Below, piece after piece: positions 8,261-17,967 of a DNA stretch of 35,480 bases. Source of the stretch: JADJEI01 sp035328465. Lineage in GTDB: Bacteria > Bacteroidota > Ignavibacteria > Ignavibacteriales > Ignavibacteriaceae. The notes below the pieces were generated by a model, which saw nothing but the letters and a program-made list of their open reading frames with translations, had not been told where the DNA came from and searched no databases. Position 1 is the stretch's first letter. Every line of letters starts with the position of its first letter. Location of the stretch: the NCBI GenBank assembly GCA_035328465.1, contig DAOLIQ010000025.1, positions 1-35,480 on the forward strand, written 5' to 3'. A program made the position numbers and the translations under genes.

Positions 8261-8524
8261 ATTATTATAATCTCCAATTTAATTTCAAGTCTTGATTTTA
8301 GCTTTTAAAAATAGACATAGAGGCTTAGAAAAGCAACTTAATAGTAATGAAAAGTTTAAGATGAATAAAGAGAAAAGCCGAATGCGTTTAATGTTATGGA
8401 GTAGAATAGAACTTCTTTTCAAATTGATGGCAACTCGAGTTTTTTCTAATTCTTAAACTAAAAATCACTAATTTTCTTTTTAGAATTAATAGTAACAATT
8501 GAAGTATAGATAAAGGATTGAATT

Positions 8525-9208
8525 TTGTCTGATAAAACAAATTTTCTAAAAAACATTCCAATTTTTTCAGATCTGGAAGAGAATTCACTGAACCAAATAC
8601 TCGGGCTTGGTAGTTTAAAAATGTACGCCAAAGATGAAATTATTCTAAATGAAGATGAAGTCGGAACTGCCCTGTTTGTAATCGTGAAAGGCAAAGTTAA
8701 AATTTCAAGATCCAGTAAAGACGGTAAAGAGGTCATACTCACTATTATGAATGAATCTGACTTTTTTGGTGAAATGGCTATCCTCGACGGCTTCAGCAGA
8801 AGTGCAACCGTTACAGCTTTAGAAGAGTCAAAATTATTCATCATCCAGCGAAATGACTTCTTAGCCCTCCTGAAAAATCATACTGAAGTCTCGATTGCAC
8901 TTCTTCAAGAATTGACTCAAAGATTGAGAGCTGCTGGAATGAAAATTAAAGCCCTTTCACTTAAAGATGCTGAAGGAAAAGTAGCTTCGGTGATATTGCA
9001 ACTCGCTGAAGAAATAGGTAAAATTAAGCAAGGTGTAGTTGAGATAGAAAAACTGCCTTATCAGCACGAGCTCGCAAACATGGCTGGGACTTCGAGAGAA
9101 ACAATTTCTAGAACACTTCACACCTTTGCCAAAAAAGGTTTGGTTGAATTGGACGGCACCCACCTTAGAATTTTAGATTATGAAAAATTCAGAGAAATAT
9201 ATAATTAG
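8525..9208 (+). CDS. Crp/Fnr-family transcription regulator
   Basis: 227 aa: an N-terminal cyclic-nucleotide-binding domain (about residues 8-120, with FFGEMAILDGFSRSATV as the phosphate-binding cassette: Glu and Arg-Ser as in CRP) and a C-terminal Crp-type winged helix (about 150-220, recognition helix in AGTSRETISRTLHTF). It has no cysteines, so it is not an iron-sulphur FNR. The cassette residues make cAMP or a similar nucleotide plausible but do not prove it. The start is TTG at 8525 behind AAAGGA, the only start near a ribosome site. The PHP gene begins on the very next base after the stop, implying translational coupling. Targets cannot be inferred. Confidence 0.92.
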   Translation: MSDKTNFLKNIPIFSDLEENSLNQILGLGSLKMYAKDEIILNEDEVGTALFVIVKGKVKISRSSKDGKEVILTIMNESDFFGEMAILDGFSRSATVTALEESKLFIIQRNDFLALLKNHTEVSIALLQELTQRLRAAGMKIKALSLKDAEGKVASVILQLAEEIGKIKQGVVEIEKLPYQHELANMAGTSRETISRTLHTFAKKGLVELDGTHLRILDYEKFREIYN

Positions 9209-10039
9209 ATGGCTGACATAGTTGATTTACATATTCACACCAATCACTCAGATGGTTATTACACACCTAAAGAAATTGTTGACTTCGCGAGAAGACACGA
9301 AGTAGCAATAATAAGTATCACCGATCACGATAACCTTGCCGCTATTAAAGAAGCCCAGGCTTATGGAGAGCAATTCGGTGTTGAAGTAATTCCTGGTTTA
9401 GAAATAAGCTCGGATATACGGGACAAAGAAATTCATATTCTTGCTTATTTATTTGATGTTGACAATGAAGAACTTAATCGTTATCTCCTCTTTTTTAGGC
9501 AGGAGAGAGTCAAACGTGCCATTAGGATGGTGGAAAAACTAAACGAGATTGGATTACCTCTAGAAATTGACGACGTTCTTTCGATTGCGAAAAACTCAGC
9601 GGTTGGAAGACCTCACGTTGCGCAGGCATTAGTAGCAAAAGGACTAGTTAGTTCATACTTCGAAGCGTTTTATAAATACATCGGGAATGGCTGCCCTGCT
9701 TACGAAAAAAAAGTTCATCTTTCACCTCAAAGTGCTTTTAAAATTATAAGTGATGCAGGAGGTTTATCTTTCATTGCTCATCCCGGGAACATGAGTGAAG
9801 CTTTAATAAAAGAATTGATTGATGATGGTGTTGATGGAATCGAGGTGGTTCATCCTTCTCATTCGGCTCAACTTGTTAAATACTATAAGGGAATTGTTAA
9901 TGAATATTTTCTTTTGGAAAGCGGTGGCTCAGATTTCCATGGCGGCAAAAGAGAAGATGAAAAAAGTTTTGGCAAGTTCACTGTGACCCGATCTATCGTT
10001 ACTGCGATGCAAAGAAGACTTTCGCGCGGAAATAAATAA
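9209..10039 (+). CDS. PHP-domain metal-dependent phosphoesterase (YciV/RNase AM-like)
   Basis: 276 aa covering a complete PHP fold. The metal ligands can be seen as VDLHIHTNHSDG (His8, His10, Asp15), TDHD (Asp39, His40), GLEIS (Glu), FIAHPG (His) and GGSDFHG (Asp, His). This arrangement and length match the TrpH/YciV group, whose E. coli member is a 5'-3' exonuclease acting on short RNAs and 3',5'-bisphosphonucleotides. Other PHP members are histidinol phosphatases; the inserted HVAQALVAKGLV helical segment favours the YciV group. It starts one base after the Crp/Fnr stop and has no ribosome site of its own, so its translation is probably coupled to the regulator. Confidence 0.85.
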   Translation: MADIVDLHIHTNHSDGYYTPKEIVDFARRHEVAIISITDHDNLAAIKEAQAYGEQFGVEVIPGLEISSDIRDKEIHILAYLFDVDNEELNRYLLFFRQERVKRAIRMVEKLNEIGLPLEIDDVLSIAKNSAVGRPHVAQALVAKGLVSSYFEAFYKYIGNGCPAYEKKVHLSPQSAFKIISDAGGLSFIAHPGNMSEALIKELIDDGVDGIEVVHPSHSAQLVKYYKGIVNEYFLLESGGSDFHGGKREDEKSFGKFTVTRSIVTAMQRRLSRGNK

Positions 10040-10186
10040 TCTTTGATGTTCCAAAATTCAAAATGTGAAATTATTTTAGCACTTTCATAGAATCGAAATA
10101 ATATTATTTTAGTCGCAATAAATAAACTTTATGAGGTAACAATAAGTCAGTTTCTACGATTTCAATAAAAATCTAATATTATTAAA

Positions 10187-12433
10187 ATGAAAAAAATATT
10201 TTTGTGCTTACTGTTAACACTCATCAATTCACTTGCGTTTTCTCAGCAAACTTCTGATTGGAAAAATTATACTGATATGAAATCAGTAAATTCTATCTTC
10301 GTCGAAGGCAGTTCGACCTGGGCTGCGACAAATGGCGGTGCCTTTTATTTCAATTTGCAGGATTCAACTTTCCTTTTATTAAGAAGAGCAGAAGGATTAA
10401 GCTCAACAATTATCACTTCCGTAGCCACTGATAAAAATAATAAAGTTTGGTTTGGGAGCTCCTCAGGCATTATTAATGTTTATGACCCTGCCAGCAAAGA
10501 AGTTCAGAGTATTCTCGATATTTATAATTCAGATAGATCAAGTAAAACTATTAACAACATCTTTATCACCGGAGACACTGTAATTGTTTCCACAGATTTT
10601 GGCATCTCGTTAATTGATATAAATAATTTCTTTTTTTATGATACTTACTTCAGGTTTGGAAATCTTCCTTCAAACATAAAAGTTAATTCTGCCAATAAAT
10701 TAAATAATCAGATTTATGCAAACACGGATTTTGGTTTGGCAGTTCAAAAAGCCGGTGTTATTAATTTATCAGCTCCTGAATCGTGGGATGTTTATACTAC
10801 CACCAACGAACTGCCTTCCAGTAAAACTAAAAAAGTTTTGCTTTATAAAGATTCTTTAGTTGTTTCAACAGATAAAGGCTTGGCTGTAAAAACCGATGGT
10901 TCGTGGAAAGAATTTCTTCCAGAATTCAATGACGCAGATATTACTGACATTATTGCATTTAATGACTCGCTTGCCGTCTTATCAGAAAATAAAATTACAG
11001 TTTATTCAACAGGAAAAACTGCATTAATATTTTCTTCAAGCGACACTCACACAGCTTTAGCGCATTCTAATGAACAAGGGCTTGTAATTGCAAGCAGCAG
11101 AGGTATAAAAAGATTGAACTCACAAAACATTGCTGAAGTTTATTTTCCAAATGGACCCGAAAGAAATCAATTTCCGGATATGACAGTAGATCCAAAAGGG
11201 ATTTTATGGTGCGCCAGCGGCAAGGATGGGGCTGGTGTTGGCATTTATCGTTTCGATGGAGAAAATTGGTCAGTCACAAATAAATCTAATTACCCTCAGT
11301 TAAATACAAATGATTTATATCGGATATACTCCGCTCCCGATAATTCAATTTATGTGGGAAGCTGGGGTCATGGGTTTGCAAAATTTATTGATACTACTCT
11401 TCAAGTATTTGATTTTTATAACACTGAGATGAAGGGTATTTCCACAGATCAGGATTTTCTTGTAATCACCGGATTTGATTACGATTCCCAAAACAATTTA
11501 TGGGTATTAAATTACGCTTCGGCCGATAAGAAATCTTTGAACTTACTAACGCAAGACAGCATTTGGTACTATTATTCCGTTCCTTCAGAAAATAATCTTT
11601 ATACAGAACAGCATTTTGGTTTAGTGATTGATAATTACGATACAAAATGGTATTACTCACTCGATCCAAATCGAACAGGACTTTTTTATTTTAATGAAAA
11701 TAAAACTTTTGATAATCTTGCAGATGACAAATCCGGCTATTTAACAGAAGCAAATGGATTAAACAGCAGTACGGTTTTATCAATCGTTATTGACAAACGA
11801 GGTGATGTGTGGGCAGGGACAAATCTAGGAATCAATATTATTACAAATAATGGGACAATACTTTCCCAATCATCTCCATCATTTAATATATCATCAGTGT
11901 TTTCTTTACGTCAGCAAACGATAAACGCAATTGCTGTTGATGCATTAAATCAAAAATGGGTGGGTACAAACGAAGGATTATTTCTTGTAAACTCAGATGG
12001 ATCATTCTTAATTGCTTCTTATAATACTAAAAATAGCCCTCTATTATCAGACATCGTTCGAAGCATTGCGATTGACGAAGTTACAGGTACTGTCTATGTG
12101 GGTTCTGATGCAGGGCTGACCTCCTTCATCACTCCTTCCATTAAACCACTTGATACTTTTAACGAACTTTTCTTTTTCCCCAACCCGTTTATACTCGGTT
12201 CCGGAAATAATTTACTTACAATTGATGGATTGATAAAAGATACAGAAATAAAAATATTAACAGTTGATGGTAAACTCGTGAATAATTTCCTATCCCCCGG
12301 AGGGCGTGTGGCATATTGGGATGGGAAAGATAATCAAGGAAGATTGGTCAACAGCGGTGTTTACCTGATTGTTGCTTATGATCAGGAAGGGAATAGTATT
12401 CTTACAGGCAAGGTTGCAGTTCTTCGTGAGTAA
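10187..12433 (+). CDS. porZ: PorZ-like T9SS component with beta-propellers
   Basis: 748 aa with a signal peptide (MKKIFLCLLLTLINSLAFS). The bulk is two beta-propeller-like regions built from repeats of the form ...VWFGSSSGI..., ...WVGTNEGLF... and ...VYVGSDAGLT... . The C-terminus is FFPNPF...KILTVDGKLVNNF...GGRVAYWDGKDNQGRLVNSGVYLI...GKVAVLRE, resembling the conserved C-terminal domain of PorZ. In Porphyromonas, PorZ is a surface part of the T9SS attachment complex that supplies anionic LPS to the sortase. Length and N-terminal pattern (WKNYTDMKSVNSIF) agree. In an Ignavibacteria-like host the lipid ligand may differ. The alternative is a generic two-component-propeller secreted protein. It agrees with the T9SS cargo genes found to the right. 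Confidence 0.7.
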   Translation: MKKIFLCLLLTLINSLAFSQQTSDWKNYTDMKSVNSIFVEGSSTWAATNGGAFYFNLQDSTFLLLRRAEGLSSTIITSVATDKNNKVWFGSSSGIINVYDPASKEVQSILDIYNSDRSSKTINNIFITGDTVIVSTDFGISLIDINNFFFYDTYFRFGNLPSNIKVNSANKLNNQIYANTDFGLAVQKAGVINLSAPESWDVYTTTNELPSSKTKKVLLYKDSLVVSTDKGLAVKTDGSWKEFLPEFNDADITDIIAFNDSLAVLSENKITVYSTGKTALIFSSSDTHTALAHSNEQGLVIASSRGIKRLNSQNIAEVYFPNGPERNQFPDMTVDPKGILWCASGKDGAGVGIYRFDGENWSVTNKSNYPQLNTNDLYRIYSAPDNSIYVGSWGHGFAKFIDTTLQVFDFYNTEMKGISTDQDFLVITGFDYDSQNNLWVLNYASADKKSLNLLTQDSIWYYYSVPSENNLYTEQHFGLVIDNYDTKWYYSLDPNRTGLFYFNENKTFDNLADDKSGYLTEANGLNSSTVLSIVIDKRGDVWAGTNLGINIITNNGTILSQSSPSFNISSVFSLRQQTINAIAVDALNQKWVGTNEGLFLVNSDGSFLIASYNTKNSPLLSDIVRSIAIDEVTGTVYVGSDAGLTSFITPSIKPLDTFNELFFFPNPFILGSGNNLLTIDGLIKDTEIKILTVDGKLVNNFLSPGGRVAYWDGKDNQGRLVNSGVYLIVAYDQEGNSILTGKVAVLRE

Positions 12434-12459
12434 TTATTTTTCTTCAAGATTAAAATTAT

Positions 12460-14400
12460 ATGATTGACCTTTCGAATATTTCTCTTCAGTTTAATGGGAA
12501 ATACCTATTTCGTGATGTTAACCTCCGAATCAATTCTGGGGATAAAATTTCATTGGTGGGGGCAAATGGAACGGGGAAATCATCCTTCCTTAAAATAATT
12601 TCGGGGCAATTAGTTCCTGAAAGCGGCAAATTAAATAAACAAAAAAATATCAGCATTGGTTACCTGCCGCAAGAGAATGTAACTCATTCCGGCAGCTCTT
12701 TGTTTGAAGAAGCTAAAACTGCTCTCTCCGGGCTGGTAACAATTCAGGAAAAGGAAAAGTTCATCACTGAAAAACTTAGTGATAATAAAATAAGCGATGA
12801 AGAAAGAAATGACCTCATCCACCAGCTCGGAGAAATTCATCACCGGCTTGATGAATTAGATGCCTATTCTGCAGAATCTAAAATAAAAAAAATTTTAACC
12901 GGGTTGGGATTTGAAGAAAATGATTTCGAAAGATTGACAGATGAATTCTCCGGCGGATGGCAGATGAGAATTGCTCTGGCAAAGCTGCTTATTTCTCAGA
13001 ATGATTTGCTCCTGCTTGATGAACCCACAAACCATCTTGACATTGAGTCATTAAACTGGATGATTAATTTTATTCAGAATTATGACGGTGCTTTGCTTAC
13101 AGTTTCTCACGATAAATTTTTTGTCAATATGGTTACTAATAAAACTCTTGAAATTTATCTTTCTAAGTTTAATATGTTCAACGGTAATTATGATGCTTAT
13201 TTGAAATATAAAGAGGAACGTGATATTCAGGCTGAAAACCATTACACTCTTCAACAAAAAAAAATCAAGGAAACAGAAAAATTTATCGAGCGCTTCAGAT
13301 ACAAGGCAACTAAGTCTAGACAAGTTCAGAGCAGAATCAAACAGCTTGAAAAAATTGATCTGATAGAACTACCTGAATTTGATTCGGCGATTCGTTTTAA
13401 ATTTCCTGAAGCTCCATCAAGTGGACGAATTGCAATTGAATTAAAATCTATTTCAAAATCATTCGGCGATAAAATGCTATTTGAAAAAATAGATTTGACT
13501 GTCGAACGTGGGGAGAAAATCGCTTTCGTAGGCCCAAATGGCGCCGGTAAAAGTACACTCGGGAAAATTCTTGCAGGTGTAATTGATTTTAATGGCGAGC
13601 GCATCATAGGGCATAAAACATCTATTGCTTACTATGCCCAGGATGTAGCCGATAAACTAAACCCTAACCTTGATCTAATTGAAACGCTCGAAGGAATTGC
13701 CGAAAATTTTACAATAGGTCAACTCCGCGGACTGCTCGGATCGTTTTTATTTCGCGGTGATGATGTATTTAAGAAGGTGGGTGTTCTTTCGGGCGGAGAA
13801 AAAAGCAGATTGGCGCTTGCCAAAATTCTACTCACTAAATCCAGCCTAATTATTCTTGATGAGCCAACAAATCATCTTGATATTAATTCAAAACTTGTAT
13901 TGCAGAATGCATTGCTCGATTTTAAGGGATCGTTAATTGTCGTTTCTCACGATATAGATTTTTTACGTCCAGTAATAAGCAGGGTAATAGAAATAAGAAA
14001 GGGTGTAGTTCATAATTTTATTGGCGGAATTGAATATTATCTTGAAAAAATAAATGGACTGAATTTTAATAACAGTAAAGACAATCCGAAGCCGGTCAAA
14101 GATAATTCTTCACGAAAAGATCAGAAAAGAATTGAAGCAGAGGCAAGAAAGAAAAGATTTATACTTACAAAAGATATTATCAAACAGATTACTAAACTAG
14201 AACAGCAAATTTCTGAATTAGAAAAAAGACAGCAGGAAATTGAAACCATTATTTCATCGAGTGACTTTTACTCGAAACCTGAATATGCAAAACTGACTTT
14301 TTCTGATTACCAGAAAACAAAGGAACAACTCGATCTGGCCTTAGTTAAGTGGGCAGAACTCACAGATAAACAGAATGAAATAGAAAAGCAATTCGACTAA
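12460..14400 (+). CDS. ABC-F family ATPase (translation factor type)
   Basis: 646 aa with two fused ABC domains and no membrane segments. Domain 1: Walker A GANGTGKSS, signature FSGGWQMRIALAK, Walker B LLLLDEPTNHLD. Domain 2: Walker A GPNGAGKST, signature LSGGEKSRLALAK, Walker B LIILDEPTNHLD. The linker between them (LQQKKIKETEKFIERFRYKATKSRQVQSR) is the charged helical P-site tRNA-interaction motif of ABC-F proteins. The C-terminal roughly 100 residues form a charged coiled coil (IIKQITKLEQQISELEKRQQEIE), like Uup and YheS. ABC-F proteins act on stalled or antibiotic-bound ribosomes; the exact subfamily cannot be set. It follows porZ by 26 bp and overlaps the convergent ROK kinase stop by four bases. 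Confidence 0.93.
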   Translation: MIDLSNISLQFNGKYLFRDVNLRINSGDKISLVGANGTGKSSFLKIISGQLVPESGKLNKQKNISIGYLPQENVTHSGSSLFEEAKTALSGLVTIQEKEKFITEKLSDNKISDEERNDLIHQLGEIHHRLDELDAYSAESKIKKILTGLGFEENDFERLTDEFSGGWQMRIALAKLLISQNDLLLLDEPTNHLDIESLNWMINFIQNYDGALLTVSHDKFFVNMVTNKTLEIYLSKFNMFNGNYDAYLKYKEERDIQAENHYTLQQKKIKETEKFIERFRYKATKSRQVQSRIKQLEKIDLIELPEFDSAIRFKFPEAPSSGRIAIELKSISKSFGDKMLFEKIDLTVERGEKIAFVGPNGAGKSTLGKILAGVIDFNGERIIGHKTSIAYYAQDVADKLNPNLDLIETLEGIAENFTIGQLRGLLGSFLFRGDDVFKKVGVLSGGEKSRLALAKILLTKSSLIILDEPTNHLDINSKLVLQNALLDFKGSLIVVSHDIDFLRPVISRVIEIRKGVVHNFIGGIEYYLEKINGLNFNNSKDNPKPVKDNSSRKDQKRIEAEARKKRFILTKDIIKQITKLEQQISELEKRQQEIETIISSSDFYSKPEYAKLTFSDYQKTKEQLDLALVKWAELTDKQNEIEKQFD

Positions 14401-15374
14401 ACTTTTACTCCGACAAATTCTTCTGCAAGAGCAATTCCGCCATAAATTGCTGCATCATCTCCAAGCGAACTTGCAACAATCTTTAACCCTTTGGCAGTGG
14501 CTTTCATTACATGCTTATTAAATTCTTCTTTGATCAAAGGAAGCATAAAATGATCGAGCGCTTCTATCAACCCGCCCCCTAAAACAATCATATCGAAGTT
14601 CATTGTGTTAGCAATTCCCGACAGCACAATTCCAATAGTCTGGCAAGCTTCTGTAATGTGCTTTATAACAACTTTATCTTTTTTCTTAATTGCTGCGGCG
14701 AGTGCTTTCGATTTTATTTTCTCACCGGGTTTGAGATGAATATTTAATGAAGTCTTTTGTTTATTTTTTTTCAAATCCGAAATGATTTTATTTGCGATTG
14801 CTGTGCGGCTTGCTAATGCTTCAAAACAACCTTTATTCCCGCAGCCGCAAGTTGGTCCATTTTTATCAACAACAATATGCCCGATTTCTCCTGCTACATA
14901 GCCGGAGCCGCGATATATTTTGCCGTCAATAATTAATCCTCCCCCTATTCCTGTACCTAAAAAGACGGCAAGTAAATTTTTCGCCCCTTTGCCAATCCCT
15001 GAATATTTAATACCAAGAGCACCAAGGTTAACGTCATTTTCAATCAAAACGGGAAATGGAATTAGCTCTTGCAGTTTTTCTTTAATATTAAAATTTTTTA
15101 ATCCAAGGTTGGGGGCAATTGCAATTATACCAGTATGCGGGTTGACTGCGCCGGGCACACCCAAACAAACCGCTGCAATATTTTCTTCTTGGATATTTCC
15201 CTTCTTTAGTACATCCTTAATTATAGATACAATATCTTTTATATATCCGCTACTACCCTTACCCAAATCTGTTGCATACTTTACGCTTGTAATAATTCCA
15301 TCTGAAGAGTTAACTGCACTGGCGAGTATTTTGGTTCCCCCCATATCAACACTGATGACGTATTTCTTTTTCAG
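14397..15374 (-). CDS. ROK-family sugar kinase (glucokinase-like), probable CTG start
   Basis: ATP-dependent hexose kinase of the ROK family. Motifs: phosphate-1 DMGGTK, ENDVN, FLGTGIGGGLI, GEIGHIVVD and the zinc cluster CGCGNKGCFEA. The longest ATG ORF begins at 15344 with MGGTK, which would remove the invariant Asp of DMGGTK. Reading back in frame gives KKKYVISVD before it, the usual ROK N-terminus, and reaches CTG at 15374 preceded by GAGGA at the right distance; an in-frame TAA lies further up. I therefore place the start at CTG (325 aa). Substrate is not certain: glucose is likeliest, but N-acetylhexosamines are possible. The gene is divergent from rsmA and overlaps the ABC-F stop. Confidence 0.88.
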   Translation of the reverse strand: MKKKYVISVDMGGTKILASAVNSSDGIITSVKYATDLGKGSSGYIKDIVSIIKDVLKKGNIQEENIAAVCLGVPGAVNPHTGIIAIAPNLGLKNFNIKEKLQELIPFPVLIENDVNLGALGIKYSGIGKGAKNLLAVFLGTGIGGGLIIDGKIYRGSGYVAGEIGHIVVDKNGPTCGCGNKGCFEALASRTAIANKIISDLKKNKQKTSLNIHLKPGEKIKSKALAAAIKKKDKVVIKHITEACQTIGIVLSGIANTMNFDMIVLGGGLIEALDHFMLPLIKEEFNKHVMKATAKGLKIVASSLGDDAAIYGGIALAEEFVGVKV

Positions 15375-15507
15375 AAGATCCTCATTTATTAGTTGTATTT
15401 ATAAAGAATAGTTAAAAACTTATTTATAAAATTTTCTCTTACAAATATATAGCAGTTTTAAATCCATAAAAATTGTTATTCCATCCACGATTAAATAATT
15501 TTGGGCT

Positions 15508-16302
15508 ATGCAAAAATTTACTCCGCTTAAACGATTTGGCCAAAATTATTTAAAGGATGAAAACATCTTAAATAAGATTGTCCAAACAATTAATCCACAG
15601 CAGGAAGATTCTATAATAGAAATTGGTCCAGGAACAGGCGCCCTTACAAAAAAAATTATAGCTAAGACAAATAATTTTACTGCTGTTGAAATTGATAACA
15701 GAGTGATAGACCAACTCAGAGCAGAGTTTCCAAATATTAATTTGATCAATGCTGATTTTCTGAAACTTGACCTTAAATCTTTTTCGCAAATAACTAAACA
15801 TCCTTTCCGAATAGTTGGGAACATTCCATACAATCTTACTTCTCCCATTTTTTTTAAAATAATAGAGAATAGAGATATTATTCATGATGCTGTCTTTATG
15901 ATACAACTTGAAGTGGCAGAAAGAATGAACGCAAAAATCGGCACGAAAGAATACGGCATACTCGCAGTGATATTGAATCACTTTGCCGATGTCAAGTTGT
16001 GCTTTAAAGTTTCACCAAATGTTTTCTATCCCAAACCAAAAGTATATTCAGCCGTAATAAAAATAGTGATGAAAGAATCTGGGATGGACGACAGGAGCGC
16101 TCAAATATTTATCAAGACAGTCAAGGCTGCTTTTGGCAAAAGAAGAAAAACTCTTCGAAATTCACTTAAGAGCAGTATATTTGAAAATATTGATTTTACA
16201 AACTGCGGAATAGATTTAGGTCTTCGGGCTGAACGGCTATCAATCGCTGACTTTATCAAACTTTCAGAGTATGTATCCAAAAATATTTCTTATACTCCCT
16301 GA
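15508..16302 (+). CDS. rsmA: 16S rRNA adenine dimethyltransferase (KsgA/RsmA)
   Basis: It dimethylates two adjacent adenines near the 3' end of 16S rRNA during small-subunit maturation, using S-adenosylmethionine. The N-terminus KRFGQNYLKDENIL is the family signature, followed by the SAM site IEIGPGTGALTKKI (motif I), acidic VEID (motif II), the catalytic NIPYNLTSPI and the C-terminal basic AFGKRRKTLRNSL. 264 aa is normal. It is first of a rightward group with the PAP2 and ubiE genes (gaps of 25 and 2 bp). Confidence 0.97.
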   Translation: MQKFTPLKRFGQNYLKDENILNKIVQTINPQQEDSIIEIGPGTGALTKKIIAKTNNFTAVEIDNRVIDQLRAEFPNINLINADFLKLDLKSFSQITKHPFRIVGNIPYNLTSPIFFKIIENRDIIHDAVFMIQLEVAERMNAKIGTKEYGILAVILNHFADVKLCFKVSPNVFYPKPKVYSAVIKIVMKESGMDDRSAQIFIKTVKAAFGKRRKTLRNSLKSSIFENIDFTNCGIDLGLRAERLSIADFIKLSEYVSKNISYTP

Positions 16303-16327
16303 CTAAACAAAATAAATATTTCAGCTA

Positions 16328-17278
16328 ATGAATGAAATAAAATCTTTCTTAAAAAAATTAAAAGCTTACGATCTTGTTGTAATTGCCTTCTATATTTTTC
16401 TAACTTTTCTGCATCTGATTTTCTACGATAAGATTTTTAATTCAGGTCGATGGATTATTATAAATGCTGGAATTATTTCACTGGCATTTCTATTAGCCTT
16501 TTTAGAAGATCGATATATAAACAGGGTTTGGCGAATACTTCATTATTGGTACATTGCTCCTTTAATTCTACTTACGTTCAAAGAACTTTACTTCATGATA
16601 AAACCTATACGCGGGATGGATTATGATTTTCTTTTTATTAATATTGACAGATTTCTCTTTGGCGGCGATCCGACTAAATTTTTCTATAATATAGCAAACC
16701 CCTTCCTTACAGAAATACTTCAAACTGTTTACGGAAGTTTTTATCTGCTTCCAATTATTCTATGTCTTTCGCTGCTTCGAAAGAAAAGATATGTTGCAAC
16801 AGATTTCGCACTTTTTTCGGTAGTGTATGGATTTTTCCTTTCCTACCTTGGTTATTTTTTACTTCCGGGAATCGGACCAAGATTTACTTTACACGATTTC
16901 AATTCAGTAAATCAAGCTCTTCCTGGATTATATTTAACTAATTTTTTGCGCGAGGTTGTAAATGCAGGGGAATCAATTCCTGCCGGGACAATCAATCCGG
17001 CTGATTTAGTTCAGCGTGATGTTTTCCCAAGCGGGCATACTATGATCACTTTAATAGTAATGTATCTTTCAATTAAACTTAAAAGCAGAAGCAGATATTT
17101 TTTTATCCCGGTTGGTTCGCTTCTGATTTTTTCTACTGTTTATTTATGGTATCACTATGTAATTGATTTGATTGTCGGAGCTCTTTTTATGATGTTTGCT
17201 ATGTGGTCGGGTAAATATATCTTTAATTGGTGGCGACGGAAAATTCACAAAGAAGAGTTTGAATACTTGAAACATTAA
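16328..17278 (+). CDS. PAP2-superfamily membrane phosphatase (IPC synthase-like)
   Basis: 316 aa with about six hydrophobic segments. It carries the PAP2 C2 motif FPSGHT (around residues 232-238) and C3 motif YHYVIDLIVG (His near 275, Asp four later). The upstream KX6RP motif (C1) is not evident, as in the Aur1/inositol-phosphorylceramide-synthase-like branch; GIGPRFTLHD just before C2 also fits that branch. It probably acts on a lipid phosphate or transfers a phospho-headgroup at the inner membrane. Substrate is unknown. It ends two bases before ubiE and is probably co-transcribed with it and rsmA. Confidence 0.82.
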   Translation: MNEIKSFLKKLKAYDLVVIAFYIFLTFLHLIFYDKIFNSGRWIIINAGIISLAFLLAFLEDRYINRVWRILHYWYIAPLILLTFKELYFMIKPIRGMDYDFLFINIDRFLFGGDPTKFFYNIANPFLTEILQTVYGSFYLLPIILCLSLLRKKRYVATDFALFSVVYGFFLSYLGYFLLPGIGPRFTLHDFNSVNQALPGLYLTNFLREVVNAGESIPAGTINPADLVQRDVFPSGHTMITLIVMYLSIKLKSRSRYFFIPVGSLLIFSTVYLWYHYVIDLIVGALFMMFAMWSGKYIFNWWRRKIHKEEFEYLKH

Positions 17279-17280
17279 TT

Positions 17281-17964
17281 ATGTCTGATAAAAAAACTAA
17301 AGTAAAATATATTTTTGATTCGATAGCTTTTCGATATGATTTTCTAAATCATCTTCTAAGTTTCGGGACAGATGTCCACTGGCGCAAAAAAGCATTAAGG
17401 CTGACGAAATTTTCTGCTGATGCTATCCTGCTTGATATCGCGTGCGGCACAGGGGACTTTGCAATTGAAGCATCTAAATTCGGTGTTAAAAATATTTATG
17501 GCGCTGATCTTTCATTTAATATGCTTCAACTGTTTAACAAAAAGAGTGATTGGATAAAGGGACGAAATTTTCAAATGGCTGCAGAAAACATTCCATTGAA
17601 AAATAATTCTGTTACAAATATTACCGTCGCATTTGGTGTCAGAAATTTCTATGACATCCAAAAAGGATTTGATTCTTTCTATCGCATTTTAAAGGCTGGA
17701 GGGAAAGCTACGATTCTTGAATTCAGAATGCCAACAAACAAATTCTTTAAAGGTTTGTACAAATTTTATTTCAAAAAAATTCTGCCCAAAATCGGAGGGA
17801 TCATTTCCGGAAATAAAGCTGCCTACGATTATCTTCCTTCTTCCGTAGAAGAATTTGATGAGAAAATAAAAATGCCGGAACTGTTAAAAGTATCCGGCTT
17901 CAGAAAAATTAATTCATATAATCTGACTTTTGGAATAGTTCAGGTAATTATTGCTGAGAAATAA
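17281..17964 (+). CDS. ubiE: Demethylmenaquinone methyltransferase (UbiE/MenG)
   Basis: SAM-dependent C-methylation of demethylmenaquinone, the last step of menaquinone synthesis; a Bacteroidota/Chlorobi host would use menaquinone rather than ubiquinone. The signature FDSIAFRYDFLNHLLSFGTDVHWRKKA lies at residues 12-38. The SAM site LDIACGTGDFAI and the NITVAFGVRNF and YDYLPSSVEEF segments are all family-typical. 227 aa is normal. Its stop is three bases from the convergent lipoprotein stop, with no terminator hairpin visible between them. Confidence 0.96.
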   Translation: MSDKKTKVKYIFDSIAFRYDFLNHLLSFGTDVHWRKKALRLTKFSADAILLDIACGTGDFAIEASKFGVKNIYGADLSFNMLQLFNKKSDWIKGRNFQMAAENIPLKNNSVTNITVAFGVRNFYDIQKGFDSFYRILKAGGKATILEFRMPTNKFFKGLYKFYFKKILPKIGGIISGNKAAYDYLPSSVEEFDEKIKMPELLKVSGFRKINSYNLTFGIVQVIIAEK

Positions 17965-17967
17965 TTT

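Noticed and set aside
8408..8445. TGGCAACTCGAGTTTTTT as a third sigma-54 box
   Set aside because: The -12 element lacks the G at the required position and no similar transcribed unit follows.
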